From: Flagellimonas marinaquae | Lineage (GTDB): Bacteria; Bacteroidota; Bacteroidia; Flavobacteriales; Flavobacteriaceae | NCBI RefSeq assembly: GCF_003992675.1 | Contig: NZ_RZMZ01000007.1 | Location: 248,001 to 312,000 of the forward strand | Direction of reading: 5' to 3' | DNA: 64,000 nt | Shown here: piece after piece, positions 43,613-52,929 of the stretch | Position numbering within the stretch: position 1 is the first letter of the stretch | Layout: every line of letters starts with the position of its first letter | Position numbers and translations under genes: made by a program | Notes under the pieces: generated by a model | Told to the model about the DNA's origin: nothing | What the model saw: the letters and a program-made list of their open reading frames with translations, nothing else | Databases searched by the model: none

Positions 43613-45481
43613 ATGTTTGAAAAGGAATACGATGTTATTGTTGTAGGTGGAGGCCACGCAGGTGCCGAGGCGACAGCGGCAGCAGCGAACATGGGGTCAC
43701 GCACCTTGTTGGTGACAATGAATTTGCAAACAATAGGGCAGATGTCTTGTAATCCTGCAATGGGAGGAATTGCCAAAGGTCAGATTGTTCGTGAAATTGA
43801 TGCGCTAGGTGGCTATAGTGGAATTGTCACGGACAAGTCTGCCATACAATTCAAGATGTTGAACAAGTCCAAAGGCCCTGCGATGTGGAGTCCTCGTGCA
43901 CAAAACGACAGAATGCGATTTGCCGAAGAATGGCGAATGGCTCTGGAAAACACCCCTAATGCCGATTTTTATCAGGAGATGGTGAATGGGTTATTGATAG
44001 AAGGGGACAAAGTAGTTGGTGTTAGAACCAGTCTTGGTTTAGAGATTCGAGCTAAGGCCGTGGTGCTTACTAATGGAACCTTCCTTAATGGGTTGATACA
44101 TATCGGCGAAAAGCAATTGGGTGGAGGTAGAGCTGGTGAGAAAGCTGCCACAGGAATAACAGAGCAGTTAGTGGAGCTTGGGTTCGATAGCGGTCGAATG
44201 AAAACCGGGACCCCACCAAGAGTGGATGGCCGATCACTGGATTATAGTAAAATGATACCCCAACCTGGGGATGACATGCCAGAGAAGTTTTCGTATGCAA
44301 ATACCCCAATTCTAAAAACACAACGTGATTGCCATATGACCCATACTAGTAAATTGGTACACGATTTACTTCGCGAGGGGTTTGAAAGATCACCGATGTT
44401 CAATGGCAGAATCAAAAGTATTGGCCCACGATATTGTCCATCCATCGAGGATAAAATACATCGATTTGCAGACAAGGACTCGCATCAAATATTTGTAGAA
44501 CCGGAAGGTTGGAACACCGTAGAAGTATACGTAAATGGGTTCTCAACCTCGTTGCCGGAAGATGTGCAATACAGAGCACTAAAGTCCGTAAGGGGGTTTG
44601 AGAATGTTAAGTTTTTTAGACCCGGATATGCGATAGAATACGATTATTTTCCGCCAACACAGTTAAAGCATACCCTGGAAACTAAGCTCGTACAGAACCT
44701 TTATTTTGCTGGCCAGATAAATGGTACAACAGGGTATGAGGAGGCCGCTTCCCAAGGTTTGATTGCCGGTATAAATGCCCATTTAAAAATCAATGAAAAG
44801 AACCCGTTTATCCTAAAGCGGGACGAAGCCTATATTGGTGTTCTGGTAGACGATTTGATCACCAAAGGCACGGAAGAGCCCTATCGTATGTTCACTTCAA
44901 GGGCCGAATATCGAACCTTGCTACGTCAAGATAATGCCGATTTAAGGCTCACACCGAAAGGATATGAAATAGGCTTGGCCAAGGAAGAGCGTTTGCGAAG
45001 AATGGAGGAGAAGATGAACCAATCTGACAATTTCATTGAGTTTTTTAAAAAGACCAGCTACACCACAGAGGAGATAAATCCAATTTTGAGATCCTTGGAT
45101 TCGGCAGAGGTTTCACAGTCCGATAAGTTGTTTAAGGTGTTCTCTAGACCTAAAGTGACGATGAAGCATATGCTGGAATTGGAATCTGTTTCTGAATTCG
45201 TGAAAGAGAATCAGCTTGATTCAGAGGTGATGGAGCAGGCCGAAATTCAAGTAAAATATTCTGGCTATATAGAAAAGGAGAAGACCAATGCGGATAAATT
45301 GCAGCGACTTGAGAATGTTCGTATTCCAGATAACTTCGATTATTCTAAGTTAAAATCATTGTCTTACGAAGCAAGGGAAAAGTTGCAGGCCATACAGCCG
45401 GTGACCATTTCTCAAGCATCACGCATTAGCGGAGTTTCGCCAGCAGATATAAGCGTATTATTGGTGTATTTGGGCAGATAA
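43613..45481 (+). CDS. mnmG: tRNA uridine-5-carboxymethylaminomethyl(34) synthesis enzyme MnmG
   Basis: 622 residues. FAD-binding Rossmann motif VIVVGGGHAGAEATAAAA is at the N-terminus, with MSCNPAMGGIAKGQIVREIDALGG, GTFLNGLIHIG and FAGQINGTTGYEEAASQGL signatures. The C-terminal helical domain ends SRISGVSPADISVLLVYL. Together with MnmE it modifies U34 of several tRNAs. Flanked on both sides by parS-like sites. In many bacteria mnmG is near oriC. Confidence 0.97.
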   Translation: MFEKEYDVIVVGGGHAGAEATAAAANMGSRTLLVTMNLQTIGQMSCNPAMGGIAKGQIVREIDALGGYSGIVTDKSAIQFKMLNKSKGPAMWSPRAQNDRMRFAEEWRMALENTPNADFYQEMVNGLLIEGDKVVGVRTSLGLEIRAKAVVLTNGTFLNGLIHIGEKQLGGGRAGEKAATGITEQLVELGFDSGRMKTGTPPRVDGRSLDYSKMIPQPGDDMPEKFSYANTPILKTQRDCHMTHTSKLVHDLLREGFERSPMFNGRIKSIGPRYCPSIEDKIHRFADKDSHQIFVEPEGWNTVEVYVNGFSTSLPEDVQYRALKSVRGFENVKFFRPGYAIEYDYFPPTQLKHTLETKLVQNLYFAGQINGTTGYEEAASQGLIAGINAHLKINEKNPFILKRDEAYIGVLVDDLITKGTEEPYRMFTSRAEYRTLLRQDNADLRLTPKGYEIGLAKEERLRRMEEKMNQSDNFIEFFKKTSYTTEEINPILRSLDSAEVSQSDKLFKVFSRPKVTMKHMLELESVSEFVKENQLDSEVMEQAEIQVKYSGYIEKEKTNADKLQRLENVRIPDNFDYSKLKSLSYEAREKLQAIQPVTISQASRISGVSPADISVLLVYLGR

Positions 45482-45491
45482 ACAGAAACAC

Positions 45492-45507
45492 TGTTCCACG
45501 TGGAACA
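45492..45507. promoter_or_regulatory. parS: parS-like site 2
   Basis: TGTTCCACGTGGAACA is a perfect 16-bp palindrome, 11 nt after the mnmG stop codon. It matches parS consensus forms (TGTTNCACGTGNAACA). With site 1 it brackets mnmG. Confidence 0.85.
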
Positions 45508-45576
45508 TAAGGTTTAAGGCTTTAATTAAACTCTAATGGCTCGATTTTTGATTTGACAAATCAAACACCAAGCCAG

Positions 45577-46122
45577 ATGAAACGAATAATCCTAAGCCTT
45601 TTATGTGTGTTGCTAGTGCAATCTTGTATTCCTTTACGCATTGCGCCAACCATAAAGGATTACAAAGTCACAAAGGGCAAGCGGTTCAAAAAGGGACTCC
45701 CCAAAAAGAATGTTTTTGTCTTTGAAGACCCAAAGGACGCTGACGAATTTTATAACTACATCAACACGAAGTTTCAATTAAATGATTACTATGTGGATGT
45801 TCAGGTTCCATTTTTGATTGAGGACAAAACATATTATTTTTCTTTTTACGAAGTAGAAATTCCAACCAAGACTATTAACCTTATTCCATTGATGTTGGAT
45901 GTTGCCTTGGCAAAGGCCACCGATATGGAGCCGGTTCTTGAAGATGCCCACACCTCAAGAAAAGGTAATTGGTATATCGTCATTGAAGTATTCAACGATA
46001 CTGAAAAAGATTGTTTGTCTGAAGCATCCGTTTCACAGCAATTGGTTTTGTCCTATCTTCGGGATTTGAAGAAAGAATATTTGGCCACCGATAATTACAA
46101 TGAAATTGTTTTTAAAAACTAA
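45577..46122 (+). CDS. Hypothetical lipoprotein
   Basis: 181 residues from the ATG at 45577, which places the signal peptide correctly (MKRIILSLLCVLLVQSC; lipobox VQSC). The remaining protein is a mixed alpha/beta domain (FEDPKDADEFYNYINTKF, YYFSFYEVEIPTKTINLIP) with no known family recognised. A Bacteroidota-restricted lipoprotein is likely. Its 3' end overlaps the following methyltransferase gene by 23 nt. Confidence 0.8.
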   Translation: MKRIILSLLCVLLVQSCIPLRIAPTIKDYKVTKGKRFKKGLPKKNVFVFEDPKDADEFYNYINTKFQLNDYYVDVQVPFLIEDKTYYFSFYEVEIPTKTINLIPLMLDVALAKATDMEPVLEDAHTSRKGNWYIVIEVFNDTEKDCLSEASVSQQLVLSYLRDLKKEYLATDNYNEIVFKN

Positions 46123-46930
46123 GGATTTTTCTGTTTCTGGAGAACATTTTGAATTGCATTGGGACGAAGAGTTAGACATGCTCGTAACGCGACCACAACC
46201 GGAAGAACTAGCAAAGTACTACGATAGTGAGGACTATATTTCTCACACGGACTCGAAAAGCTCCTTTACGGACAAGCTATATCAACTGATTAAGGCAAAA
46301 ACCCTTAAAAATAAGATTCAAATAATTGAAAATCAATTGGTTAACACAAGAACTCTTCTGGATTTAGGAGCTGGGACAGGTGATTTCTTGATTACCGCCC
46401 AGAAGTATGGTTTTCAAGTGGTAGGGGTTGAACCTAATGAAAAGGCCAGGAGACTAGCAGAGGCTAAAGGGTTGAAACTGTTGCCAGATTTGGACAAACT
46501 ATCTAGTGAACGATTTCAAGCAATTACCCTTTGGCACGTTTTGGAGCACTTGCCGAATTTGCAAGGACAGATTTCGAGTTTGGTTCAACTTTTGGATGAT
46601 GATGGGGTTTTGGTCATCGCGGTGCCCAATTTCAAATCATGGGATGCCCGTCATTACAAATCACACTGGGCGGCATATGATGTGCCCAGACACCTTTGGC
46701 ACTTTTCCAAAACAGCCATCTCAAAACTTTTTGCCCCTCACGGAATGGAAGTCGTTAAGATTAAGCCCATGTGGTTCGATGCGTTTTATGTTTCACTTCT
46801 TTCTGAAAAATATAAAGGCAACAAATTCTACTGGCCCTTTGCTTTTTTTGTAGGCTTATGGTCCAATGTTAAAGCTGTTTTCACCAAAGAGCACTCTTCC
46901 TTGATCTACATACTGAAAAAAGCGGAATGA
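46100..46930 (+). CDS. Class I SAM-dependent methyltransferase
   Basis: 276 residues. Motif I LLDLGAGTGDFLITAQKYG and the acidic GVEPNEKARRLA (SAM binding) are followed by ITLWHVLEHLPN and LDDDGVLVIAVPNFKSWDARHYKSHWAAYDVPRHLWHFSK. This is the Methyltransf_23 pattern typical of small-molecule or quinone/polysaccharide methyltransferases. A hydrophobic C-terminal stretch (FYWPFAFFVGLWSNV) is present. Substrate unknown. It overlaps the upstream lipoprotein gene. Confidence 0.9.
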   Translation: MKLFLKTKDFSVSGEHFELHWDEELDMLVTRPQPEELAKYYDSEDYISHTDSKSSFTDKLYQLIKAKTLKNKIQIIENQLVNTRTLLDLGAGTGDFLITAQKYGFQVVGVEPNEKARRLAEAKGLKLLPDLDKLSSERFQAITLWHVLEHLPNLQGQISSLVQLLDDDGVLVIAVPNFKSWDARHYKSHWAAYDVPRHLWHFSKTAISKLFAPHGMEVVKIKPMWFDAFYVSLLSEKYKGNKFYWPFAFFVGLWSNVKAVFTKEHSSLIYILKKAE

Positions 46931-47141
46931 GCCATTTTAAAGCCCTGTGACTGGAGAATAAATAGCGGAACAAGGAATTGCATTATGACAAAAATAACGC
47001 GCAAAAGAAGCCAAATGTAGAGGCTGTTTTTGATAGACGAAAGCGATAAACATACCCGAATGCCATTGAGTTTTCTTATACCACTTTTTTCCTCTGGATA
47101 ACATCACACAAAGTTAATGATGGCCTTTCCGAAAGCTTTCC

Positions 47142-47149
47142 TATTTTTG
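47142..47149 (+). promoter_or_regulatory. Putative -7 promoter box of the OmpH-like gene
   Basis: TATTTTTG matches TAnnTTTG, 21 nt before the ATG at 47171. The 240-bp gap upstream holds no other gene. Confidence 0.45.
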
Positions 47150-47170
47150 CGCATTGATAAAAAGTAAATA

Positions 47171-47677
47171 ATGAAAAAATTAGTAGTGCTTGCGATTGCC
47201 GTGACAGCCATGGCATGTCAGCAAAACAAAATCGGCTATGTGGACAGTGTAAAAATCATGGATGACTATCAAGAAAGGGTTGATGTCGAGGCCAGATTTA
47301 AGACCAAGGCCGATGCCATGGGCAGAAAAAGGGATAGTATTTCCCAAGCGTTTCAAATGGAACTGCAACAGTTCCAGAGCAAAGCACAGAGCATGTCACA
47401 GCAAAGTGCGCAAGAAGAGTATTCCCAATTGCAGCAACGCGGCCAACAAATAGGGCAGCGTCTTCAACAAGAGGAACAACAATTGCAGCAGAATAGCCAA
47501 ACCCAAATGGACAGCTTGGTGAAAAAGGTAAAAAAGGAGATTCGGGCTTATGGAAAAGCCAACGGCTATACCTACATACTTGGTGGCGGTGAAGGCGGTT
47601 CCGTTATCTACGGCGACGATGCCCAGGATGTAACCGAAGAGATATTGAAAATTTTGAACGACAAGTACGAAAATTAG
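47171..47677 (+). CDS. OmpH/Skp family lipoprotein
   Basis: 168 residues with a lipoprotein signal (MKKLVVLAIAVTAMAC, lipobox AMAC). A KIGYVDSVKIMDDYQ segment is the OmpH/Skp start. A long Gln-rich coiled coil (about 60-130) and the closing YTYILGGGEGGSVIYGDDAQDVTEEILKILN match Skp-type periplasmic chaperones, which escort outer-membrane proteins. Lipidation differs from the soluble E. coli Skp but is seen in Bacteroidota. Confidence 0.88.
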   Translation: MKKLVVLAIAVTAMACQQNKIGYVDSVKIMDDYQERVDVEARFKTKADAMGRKRDSISQAFQMELQQFQSKAQSMSQQSAQEEYSQLQQRGQQIGQRLQQEEQQLQQNSQTQMDSLVKKVKKEIRAYGKANGYTYILGGGEGGSVIYGDDAQDVTEEILKILNDKYEN

Positions 47678-47700
47678 TACTGTACCTATTCGAATAAAAG

Positions 47701-47729
47701 AGACCTGCTTATTTTGCAGGTCTTTTTTT
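47701..47729. terminator. Terminator between the OmpH-like gene and a convergent gene
   Basis: An 8-bp stem AGACCTGC / GCAGGTCT with a 7-nt loop is followed by TTTTTTT; AAAAG upstream gives partial activity on the minus strand too. Confidence 0.88.
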
Positions 47730-47786
47730 ATTTGAAACATCGGTTAAAAGTTTTGTAAACAAGGGAAGAGCTATTCCATGATATAG

Positions 47787-48242
47787 TTATGCTTTGATTT
47801 CGATGTCCAACTGTCTTCCTTCCTCCATGGCTTTTTTATCCATTTGGGTGCCCACCGCCAGACCGATGAACATGCCCACGGGAAGCCCGATTCCTATATA
47901 CCCCATATTGCCAAGGCTGAGCCCCATGGCCGCCCCAATGGGCAATCCGAAAACTGTCATTCCTAACACAAACCACGTTTTCCGATAGTAATTGATGGGC
48001 ACAATCTTCAGTTTTTGTGCCAGTAGTCCGATAATCTTGGACTGTGTTTTTTGAATTTCTGTTTTAAGGGATTTGTTGGCATCTGAGAGTTGGTTCAGCG
48101 CATCAATTTTATTGTTGATGACTGTGGTAAGGTCCATCGGCAATTCCCTTTTGCGGATTTCCAGGATCAGTTTCTGAAATTGGTCGTAATAAGGTTGCGT
48201 TTTTTCAGGCAACTCTATTCTTTGTATAGGCTCAACAATCAT
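47787..48242 (-). CDS. Hypothetical protein with glycine-zipper membrane segment
   Basis: 151 residues: a soluble helical N-terminal part (about 1-80, probable coiled coil KSLKTEIQKTQSKIIGLL) followed by two closely spaced hydrophobic stretches rich in Gly (FVLGMTVFGLPIGAAMGLSLG, IGIGLPVGMFIGLAVG) and a charged tail. No family recognised. It follows the DoxX-like gene by 25 nt and probably shares its transcript. Confidence 0.7.
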   Translation of the reverse strand: MIVEPIQRIELPEKTQPYYDQFQKLILEIRKRELPMDLTTVINNKIDALNQLSDANKSLKTEIQKTQSKIIGLLAQKLKIVPINYYRKTWFVLGMTVFGLPIGAAMGLSLGNMGYIGIGLPVGMFIGLAVGTQMDKKAMEEGRQLDIEIKA

Positions 48243-48267
48243 GGCCGGTAAGGTTTAATGAAAATTG

Positions 48268-48663
48268 TCATTGCATCAAATACACCAAAAAGACAGTGGG
48301 TATCAGATATACCACTATGGTCTTTGCTCCTTCATAATCCATGGCAACGCGCTGCCCTAGCAACAGCATCAATAAAGTTACCGCAGAGAGGATGGCCCCA
48401 TAAAAGCCAATGATGCTTTCACCATCAATGGCAGCTTGAAAAATACCGACTCCGCAGAGAATGCCAGAAAGCATCTCCATGACCAAAATAATGGCAAGAA
48501 GCACAGGCACGGAACCCTTAAAAAGCGATTTTGAAAAATGCCCTGTCAGCCAGCTTAGGTTGCCTTTCCAATTGAGTAATTTATCAATGCCGCTCTGCAA
48601 AAAAACAATGGTCAAAAATGCCAGCAGTAAGATTTCCGTAATATTTGAAAATAAATGGTTCAT
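48268..48663 (-). CDS. DoxX-like small membrane protein
   Basis: 131 residues with four hydrophobic segments. FLQSGIDKLLNWKGNLSWLTGHFSKS after the first segment is the DoxX pattern (xSGxxKLxxxxx). The family includes thiosulfate:quinone oxidoreductase subunits and proteins of unknown role; the substrate cannot be inferred. It lies 13 nt downstream of holB. Confidence 0.85.
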   Translation of the reverse strand: MNHLFSNITEILLLAFLTIVFLQSGIDKLLNWKGNLSWLTGHFSKSLFKGSVPVLLAIILVMEMLSGILCGVGIFQAAIDGESIIGFYGAILSAVTLLMLLLGQRVAMDYEGAKTIVVYLIPTVFLVYLMQ

Positions 48664-48676
48664 GCTTTGTTTGGTT

Positions 48677-49828
48677 TTAAGCGGCCTTTGCGTGCAATAG
48701 CCGGGTAAGTTTAATGGACAAGTCCGTGAAAATGAGCTTGGAGTTGCCGTTGCGTTCCACGTGAAAAATGGCCTCCTCCAATTCCTTTACAATATCCAAA
48801 ATATTGTTTTCATGCACAAAAGGGGCAAATTTGTTCAAGTCAAACCCCTCCATATGTACTTTGGTGTAGACCAATTCTTTGGCTTTGTAATTGAGATGAA
48901 GGGCCTGCCGCATCATGGTAAGGCAGTAGCCAAGGAACTTTTTCTGGACTTCGCGCCCAGTTTTGGATACTTCATCGCTCCATAAAATAAGTTCTTGAAT
49001 GGCCCCTTTGTTACCTTTCGCCTTAAAAGCGCTCCGAACCCATTGTACAAACCATCGTTCAAACACCAAGTCCTCCGAATCCTTGTTGAGGAGATCCAAG
49101 GCCTTGTTAAAATTGCCATTGGCCTCTAGAGCAATGGTAAGCGCCTCCGTTTGTGCAATGCCCCTCGCCAAAAGTTCGTCGGTAATTACTTGTTCCGCCA
49201 AAGGTGGGAAGTTCAGGATTTGGCAGCGGGACCGGATGGTATTGATGATCTGTTCCTCATCTTCAGCCAACAGGAGCAATACGGTTTTGTTGGGAGGCTC
49301 TTCGATTAACTTTAAAAGCTTGTTGGCTGCCGAAACGTTCATCTTTTCGGCCATCCAAACAATCAGCACCTTGTACCCGCCCTCATACGACTTCAAGGAC
49401 AACTTTTTGACCATATCCTGGGCCTCGTCCACCCCAATTTGGCCCTGCTTTTTTTCAATGCCGATGAGGCGGTACCAATCGAACAAATTACCGTAAGGCT
49501 GTTCCTTTACAAATTGGCGCCATTCTTCCAAATAATGGTCACTTACCGCATGAGACTTTATCTTGTCCGAATTGGAAACGGGAAAGGCAAAGTGAAGATC
49601 GGGATGGGTGAGCGAATTGCATTTGGTATTGCAAACACTGTTCGGCCCTTCATTTTCACCGCCGGTATTGCCGCAGAGCAAGTATTGCGCATAGGCAATG
49701 GCCATGGGCAACACTCCAGAGCCTTCCGGGCCCACAAACAATTGGGCATGGGCCACTCTTCCGGTTTCTGCCGTGGTCACCAAATGGTTTTTGATGTGTT
49801 CGAGTCCTAAAACATTTTTGAAAAGCAT
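48677..49828 (-). CDS. holB: DNA polymerase III subunit delta'
   Basis: 383 residues. LEHIKNHLVTTAETGRVAHAQLFVGPEGSGVLPMAIAYAQYLL is the N-terminal AAA+ region with a degenerate P-loop (no GK[ST]), as in delta' subunits. A Cys cluster (CNTKC after LLCG) may bind zinc. VDEAQDMVKKLSLKSYEGGYKVLIVWMAEKMNVSAANKLLKLIEEPP is the conserved core with sensor residues. It is part of the clamp loader. Divergent from pgk; followed by doxX-like genes. Confidence 0.94.
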   Translation of the reverse strand: MLFKNVLGLEHIKNHLVTTAETGRVAHAQLFVGPEGSGVLPMAIAYAQYLLCGNTGGENEGPNSVCNTKCNSLTHPDLHFAFPVSNSDKIKSHAVSDHYLEEWRQFVKEQPYGNLFDWYRLIGIEKKQGQIGVDEAQDMVKKLSLKSYEGGYKVLIVWMAEKMNVSAANKLLKLIEEPPNKTVLLLLAEDEEQIINTIRSRCQILNFPPLAEQVITDELLARGIAQTEALTIALEANGNFNKALDLLNKDSEDLVFERWFVQWVRSAFKAKGNKGAIQELILWSDEVSKTGREVQKKFLGYCLTMMRQALHLNYKAKELVYTKVHMEGFDLNKFAPFVHENNILDIVKELEEAIFHVERNGNSKLIFTDLSIKLTRLLHAKAA

Positions 49829-49975
49829 GTATCAAAGATACATTTTTAACCGCTGAAGTTTTCAAAGGGAACCATCGGAAGACTTCTAGCGTTAACAGAT
49901 GTAACCGAAAAGGTTAAAAACCTATAAACTTTTAAATATTGAGGCCATGCGACTGCCGAAAAAGCAAGAAATCTT

Positions 49976-49983
49976 TACATTTG
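49976..49983 (+). promoter_or_regulatory. Putative -7 promoter box of pgk
   Basis: TACATTTG matches TAnnTTTG and lies 24 nt before the pgk ATG at 50008. Confidence 0.55.
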
Positions 49984-50007
49984 AAATTCTCAAAAAAGAA
50001 CACACAC

Positions 50008-51198
50008 ATGAAAACGATAGACGATTTTAATTTCGAGGGCAAAAAGGCATTGATAAGGGTAGATTTCAATGTTCCTCTTGATGGGGAATTCAACGTGACC
50101 GATACTAGCCGTATCGATGCGGCAAAACCGACCATTCTGAAAGTACTGGAAGATGGTGGTTCCGCCGTTCTGATGAGCCATTTGGGCAGACCAAAAGGTA
50201 AGGCGAACCCAGATATGTCCCTGTCCCATATTGTGGATAAAGTGTCGGACATAATTGGGGTGCAGGTAAAATTTGCCGAAGATTCCGTTGGGGCAAAGGC
50301 AGATGAGGCAGTGGCCGGTTTACAGAGCGGAGAGGTGCTTTTATTGGAAAACCTCCGTTTTCATGCAGAAGAAGAGGCTGGCGATGAATCCTTCGCAGAA
50401 GCACTGTCCAAACACGGTGACATTTACGTGAATGATGCCTTTGGAACAGCACACAGGGCACATGCCTCTACCACCATAGTTGCCAAGTTTTTCCCAGAAA
50501 ACAAATGTTTTGGCTACCTGTTGGCCAAGGAAATCAAAGCCATTGATAAGGTTATGGAAACTGGGGAGAAGCCGGTGACCGCTATTTTGGGCGGCGCAAA
50601 AGTATCTTCCAAGATCACGATTATCGAGAATATATTGGACAAGGTGGACAATCTTATTATCGGCGGCGGTATGACCTACACCTTCGTGAAGGCCAAAGGA
50701 GGAAAAGTCGGCGATTCCATCTGTGAGGATGACAAAATGGAGTTGGCCCTGGACATTCTAAAAAAGGCCGAAGCCAAAAATGTAAAAGTGTACCTGCCGG
50801 TGGACGTATTGGCTGCCAACGATTTTGACAACAATGCCGAGACCCAGTTTGTTGACGTGGACAAGATTCCCGACGGATGGCAAGGGCTGGACGCCGGACC
50901 GAAAACCTTGGAAATTTTTAAACAAGTCATTTTGGCTTCCAAGACCATTTTGTGGAACGGACCCGTTGGTGTTTTTGAAATGGAAAATTTTGCCAAAGGA
51001 ACTATCGCACTGGGGAATTACATTGATGAAGCCACCAAAGGGGGAGCATTTTCCCTTGTAGGTGGAGGAGACTCCGTGGCCGCTGTGAAGCAATTTGGCT
51101 TTGAGGATAAAGTAAGCTATGTGTCCACAGGAGGTGGAGCCATGTTGGAAAGTTTGGAAGGAAAAACCCTTCCGGGCATTGCTGCAATATTGGGCTAA
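50008..51198 (+). CDS. pgk: Phosphoglycerate kinase
   Basis: 396 residues from the ATG at 50008, which gives the canonical opening [25 protein letters not shown] longer frame upstream is not conserved. [63 protein letters not shown] and GGGDSVAAV are PGK signatures. It transfers phosphate from 1,3-bisphosphoglycerate to ADP in glycolysis. Confidence 0.97.
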   Translation: MKTIDDFNFEGKKALIRVDFNVPLDGEFNVTDTSRIDAAKPTILKVLEDGGSAVLMSHLGRPKGKANPDMSLSHIVDKVSDIIGVQVKFAEDSVGAKADEAVAGLQSGEVLLLENLRFHAEEEAGDESFAEALSKHGDIYVNDAFGTAHRAHASTTIVAKFFPENKCFGYLLAKEIKAIDKVMETGEKPVTAILGGAKVSSKITIIENILDKVDNLIIGGGMTYTFVKAKGGKVGDSICEDDKMELALDILKKAEAKNVKVYLPVDVLAANDFDNNAETQFVDVDKIPDGWQGLDAGPKTLEIFKQVILASKTILWNGPVGVFEMENFAKGTIALGNYIDEATKGGAFSLVGGGDSVAAVKQFGFEDKVSYVSTGGGAMLESLEGKTLPGIAAILG

Positions 51199-51318
51199 GT
51201 TCCACGTTGTGAGTTAGAAGGGGAAAACGTTAAAAGACGGCAAATTTTGGCTCCATGCTTTAGTATGTCAGAAAAAAAAGCCAATTTAGTTAACCCCAAA
51301 AAATCAAACCGTTTCCAA

Positions 51319-52917
51319 ATGAACCAAAGATTGAAAATAGCTGTGTTTGCGGCTGTACTGTCCGTAGCTCCTTATTTGAGCGCGCAGCAGGATGGCACAA
51401 ACCAAAAGGAGAAGGATTCCATAGTGTCGCAGGAAGAGGAACAAGGCATTATCGCTGTGTCCAACATCAAGATTGATGGACAGCTGATGGCACTGGAGAC
51501 CCATGAGGACGGCAAATTTAAGTTGCGTGATTTGGAAGAGGCCTGGCGATACGACAGCCTATGGCTGAACGAACTCCACAACAATGCGGAGCTCTTTAGC
51601 GATATGCTTTTGGAAGTTCAAAACGGGCCGGGGCAAGATTCCATAGTTGTAGTGGACCTACCAACCGACACCCTTAAGGCCAGATTGGCCCGAATGAACG
51701 AAAAGACACCTTTTAATATTACCTACAACTCATCTTTGGAAAGCGTCATCAAATCGTTCTTGACCCGTAGACGGGATTTGATGCAGCGGATGATGACAGC
51801 CAGCCAATTCTACTTTCCGCTGTTCGAGCAGGAACTGGATAATCAGAACATTCCGCTCGAAATCAAATATTTGGCGATTGTCGAATCCGCCCTAAACCCA
51901 AAAGCCATGTCCAGAGTGGGCGCAAAGGGTTTGTGGCAGTTTATGTACAGCACGGGAAAAATGTACGGCCTGGATGTGAGCAGTTATGTTGATGAAAGAC
52001 ATGACCCCATTATGGCCACAAAAGCGGCAAGCAAATATTTAAGCAGGTTATATGATATTTTTGGAGATTGGGATTTGGCGTTGGCAGCCTATAACTCAGG
52101 GCCAGGAAATGTAAACAAGGCTATCCGACGTTCTGGTGGTTATGAGAATTACTGGAACATTAGACCATTTCTTCCACGCGAAACAGCAGGATATCTCCCG
52201 GCTTTTTTAGCGACCATGTACATTTTTGAGTATGCTGAAGAGCATGGCCTCCAATACAAAAAGGCGGAACGCCCTTATTTTGAAACGGACACGATCCATG
52301 TCAAAAACCTGATCACTTTTGATCAAATATCCAAATTGGTAGATATCAGCACTGAGGAACTGGAAATGCTCAACCCTGCATATAAGCTCAACATCATACC
52401 CAAAGTCGAGGGCAAGAATTACGCATTGCGATTGCCAACCTCCAAAATCGGTAAGTTCGTGTCCAACGAGGAGCAAATATACGCCTATGTAAAAAAGGAA
52501 TTGGATTCGTTGGAAAAACCGCTGCCCAGCATGGTTACGGCGCAGGATCAAATCAGATATCGGGTGAAGAGCGGCGATTATTTGGGTAAAATTGCAGAAC
52601 GCTACGGAGTTGGGGTCAGCCAGATCAAGCGATGGAACGGACTACGGAGCAACAATTTGAGAGTGGGACAACGCCTGACCATCTTCCCAAGAAAACCTTA
52701 TGTGGCGGAAACAAGTGTTAAGAGCAGTACCTCCACGTCTTCAAGTACCGCTGCAAACGGAGCAAAGGTCCATACTGTACAGTCTGGCGACTCACTTTGG
52801 ACGATTTCCAAAAAATACCCAGGAGTTACCATCGAAAATTTACGAGAATGGAACGGTATTAGTGGTAATAACCTAAAACCGGGCACAAAACTTAAATTGT
52901 GTGATTGTTCTTCGTAA
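51319..52917 (+). CDS. Lytic transglycosylase with two LysM domains (MltD-like)
   Basis: 532 residues from the ATG at 51319, which starts a proper signal peptide (MNQRLKIAVFAAVLSVAPYLSAQ); the longer frame adds 24 unlikely residues. The transglycosylase domain (about 175-330) has YLAIVESALNPKAMSRVGAKGLWQFM with catalytic Glu in VES, and LALAAYNSGPGNVNKAI. Two LysM repeats follow near 415-460 (YRVKSGDYLGKIAERYG) and 485-530 (HTVQSGDSLWTISKKYP). It cleaves peptidoglycan glycan strands in the periplasm. The DUF4837 lipoprotein gene starts 12 nt later. Confidence 0.95.
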   Translation: MNQRLKIAVFAAVLSVAPYLSAQQDGTNQKEKDSIVSQEEEQGIIAVSNIKIDGQLMALETHEDGKFKLRDLEEAWRYDSLWLNELHNNAELFSDMLLEVQNGPGQDSIVVVDLPTDTLKARLARMNEKTPFNITYNSSLESVIKSFLTRRRDLMQRMMTASQFYFPLFEQELDNQNIPLEIKYLAIVESALNPKAMSRVGAKGLWQFMYSTGKMYGLDVSSYVDERHDPIMATKAASKYLSRLYDIFGDWDLALAAYNSGPGNVNKAIRRSGGYENYWNIRPFLPRETAGYLPAFLATMYIFEYAEEHGLQYKKAERPYFETDTIHVKNLITFDQISKLVDISTEELEMLNPAYKLNIIPKVEGKNYALRLPTSKIGKFVSNEEQIYAYVKKELDSLEKPLPSMVTAQDQIRYRVKSGDYLGKIAERYGVGVSQIKRWNGLRSNNLRVGQRLTIFPRKPYVAETSVKSSTSTSSSTAANGAKVHTVQSGDSLWTISKKYPGVTIENLREWNGISGNNLKPGTKLKLCDCSS

Positions 52918-52929
52918 ATTTAACACCAT

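Noticed and set aside
48751..48768. Third parS-like match GTTCCACGTG inside holB
   Set aside because: Only the left half matches; the right half reads AAAAA rather than GAACA. It is treated as chance.
49939..50007. N-terminal extension of pgk upstream of the ATG at 50008
   Set aside because: The extra residues are not PGK-like, and a TACATTTG promoter box lies inside this stretch.
51200..51216. parS-like half site AGTTCCACGTTGTG after pgk
   Set aside because: The palindrome breaks after the central CACGT; not enough to call a site.
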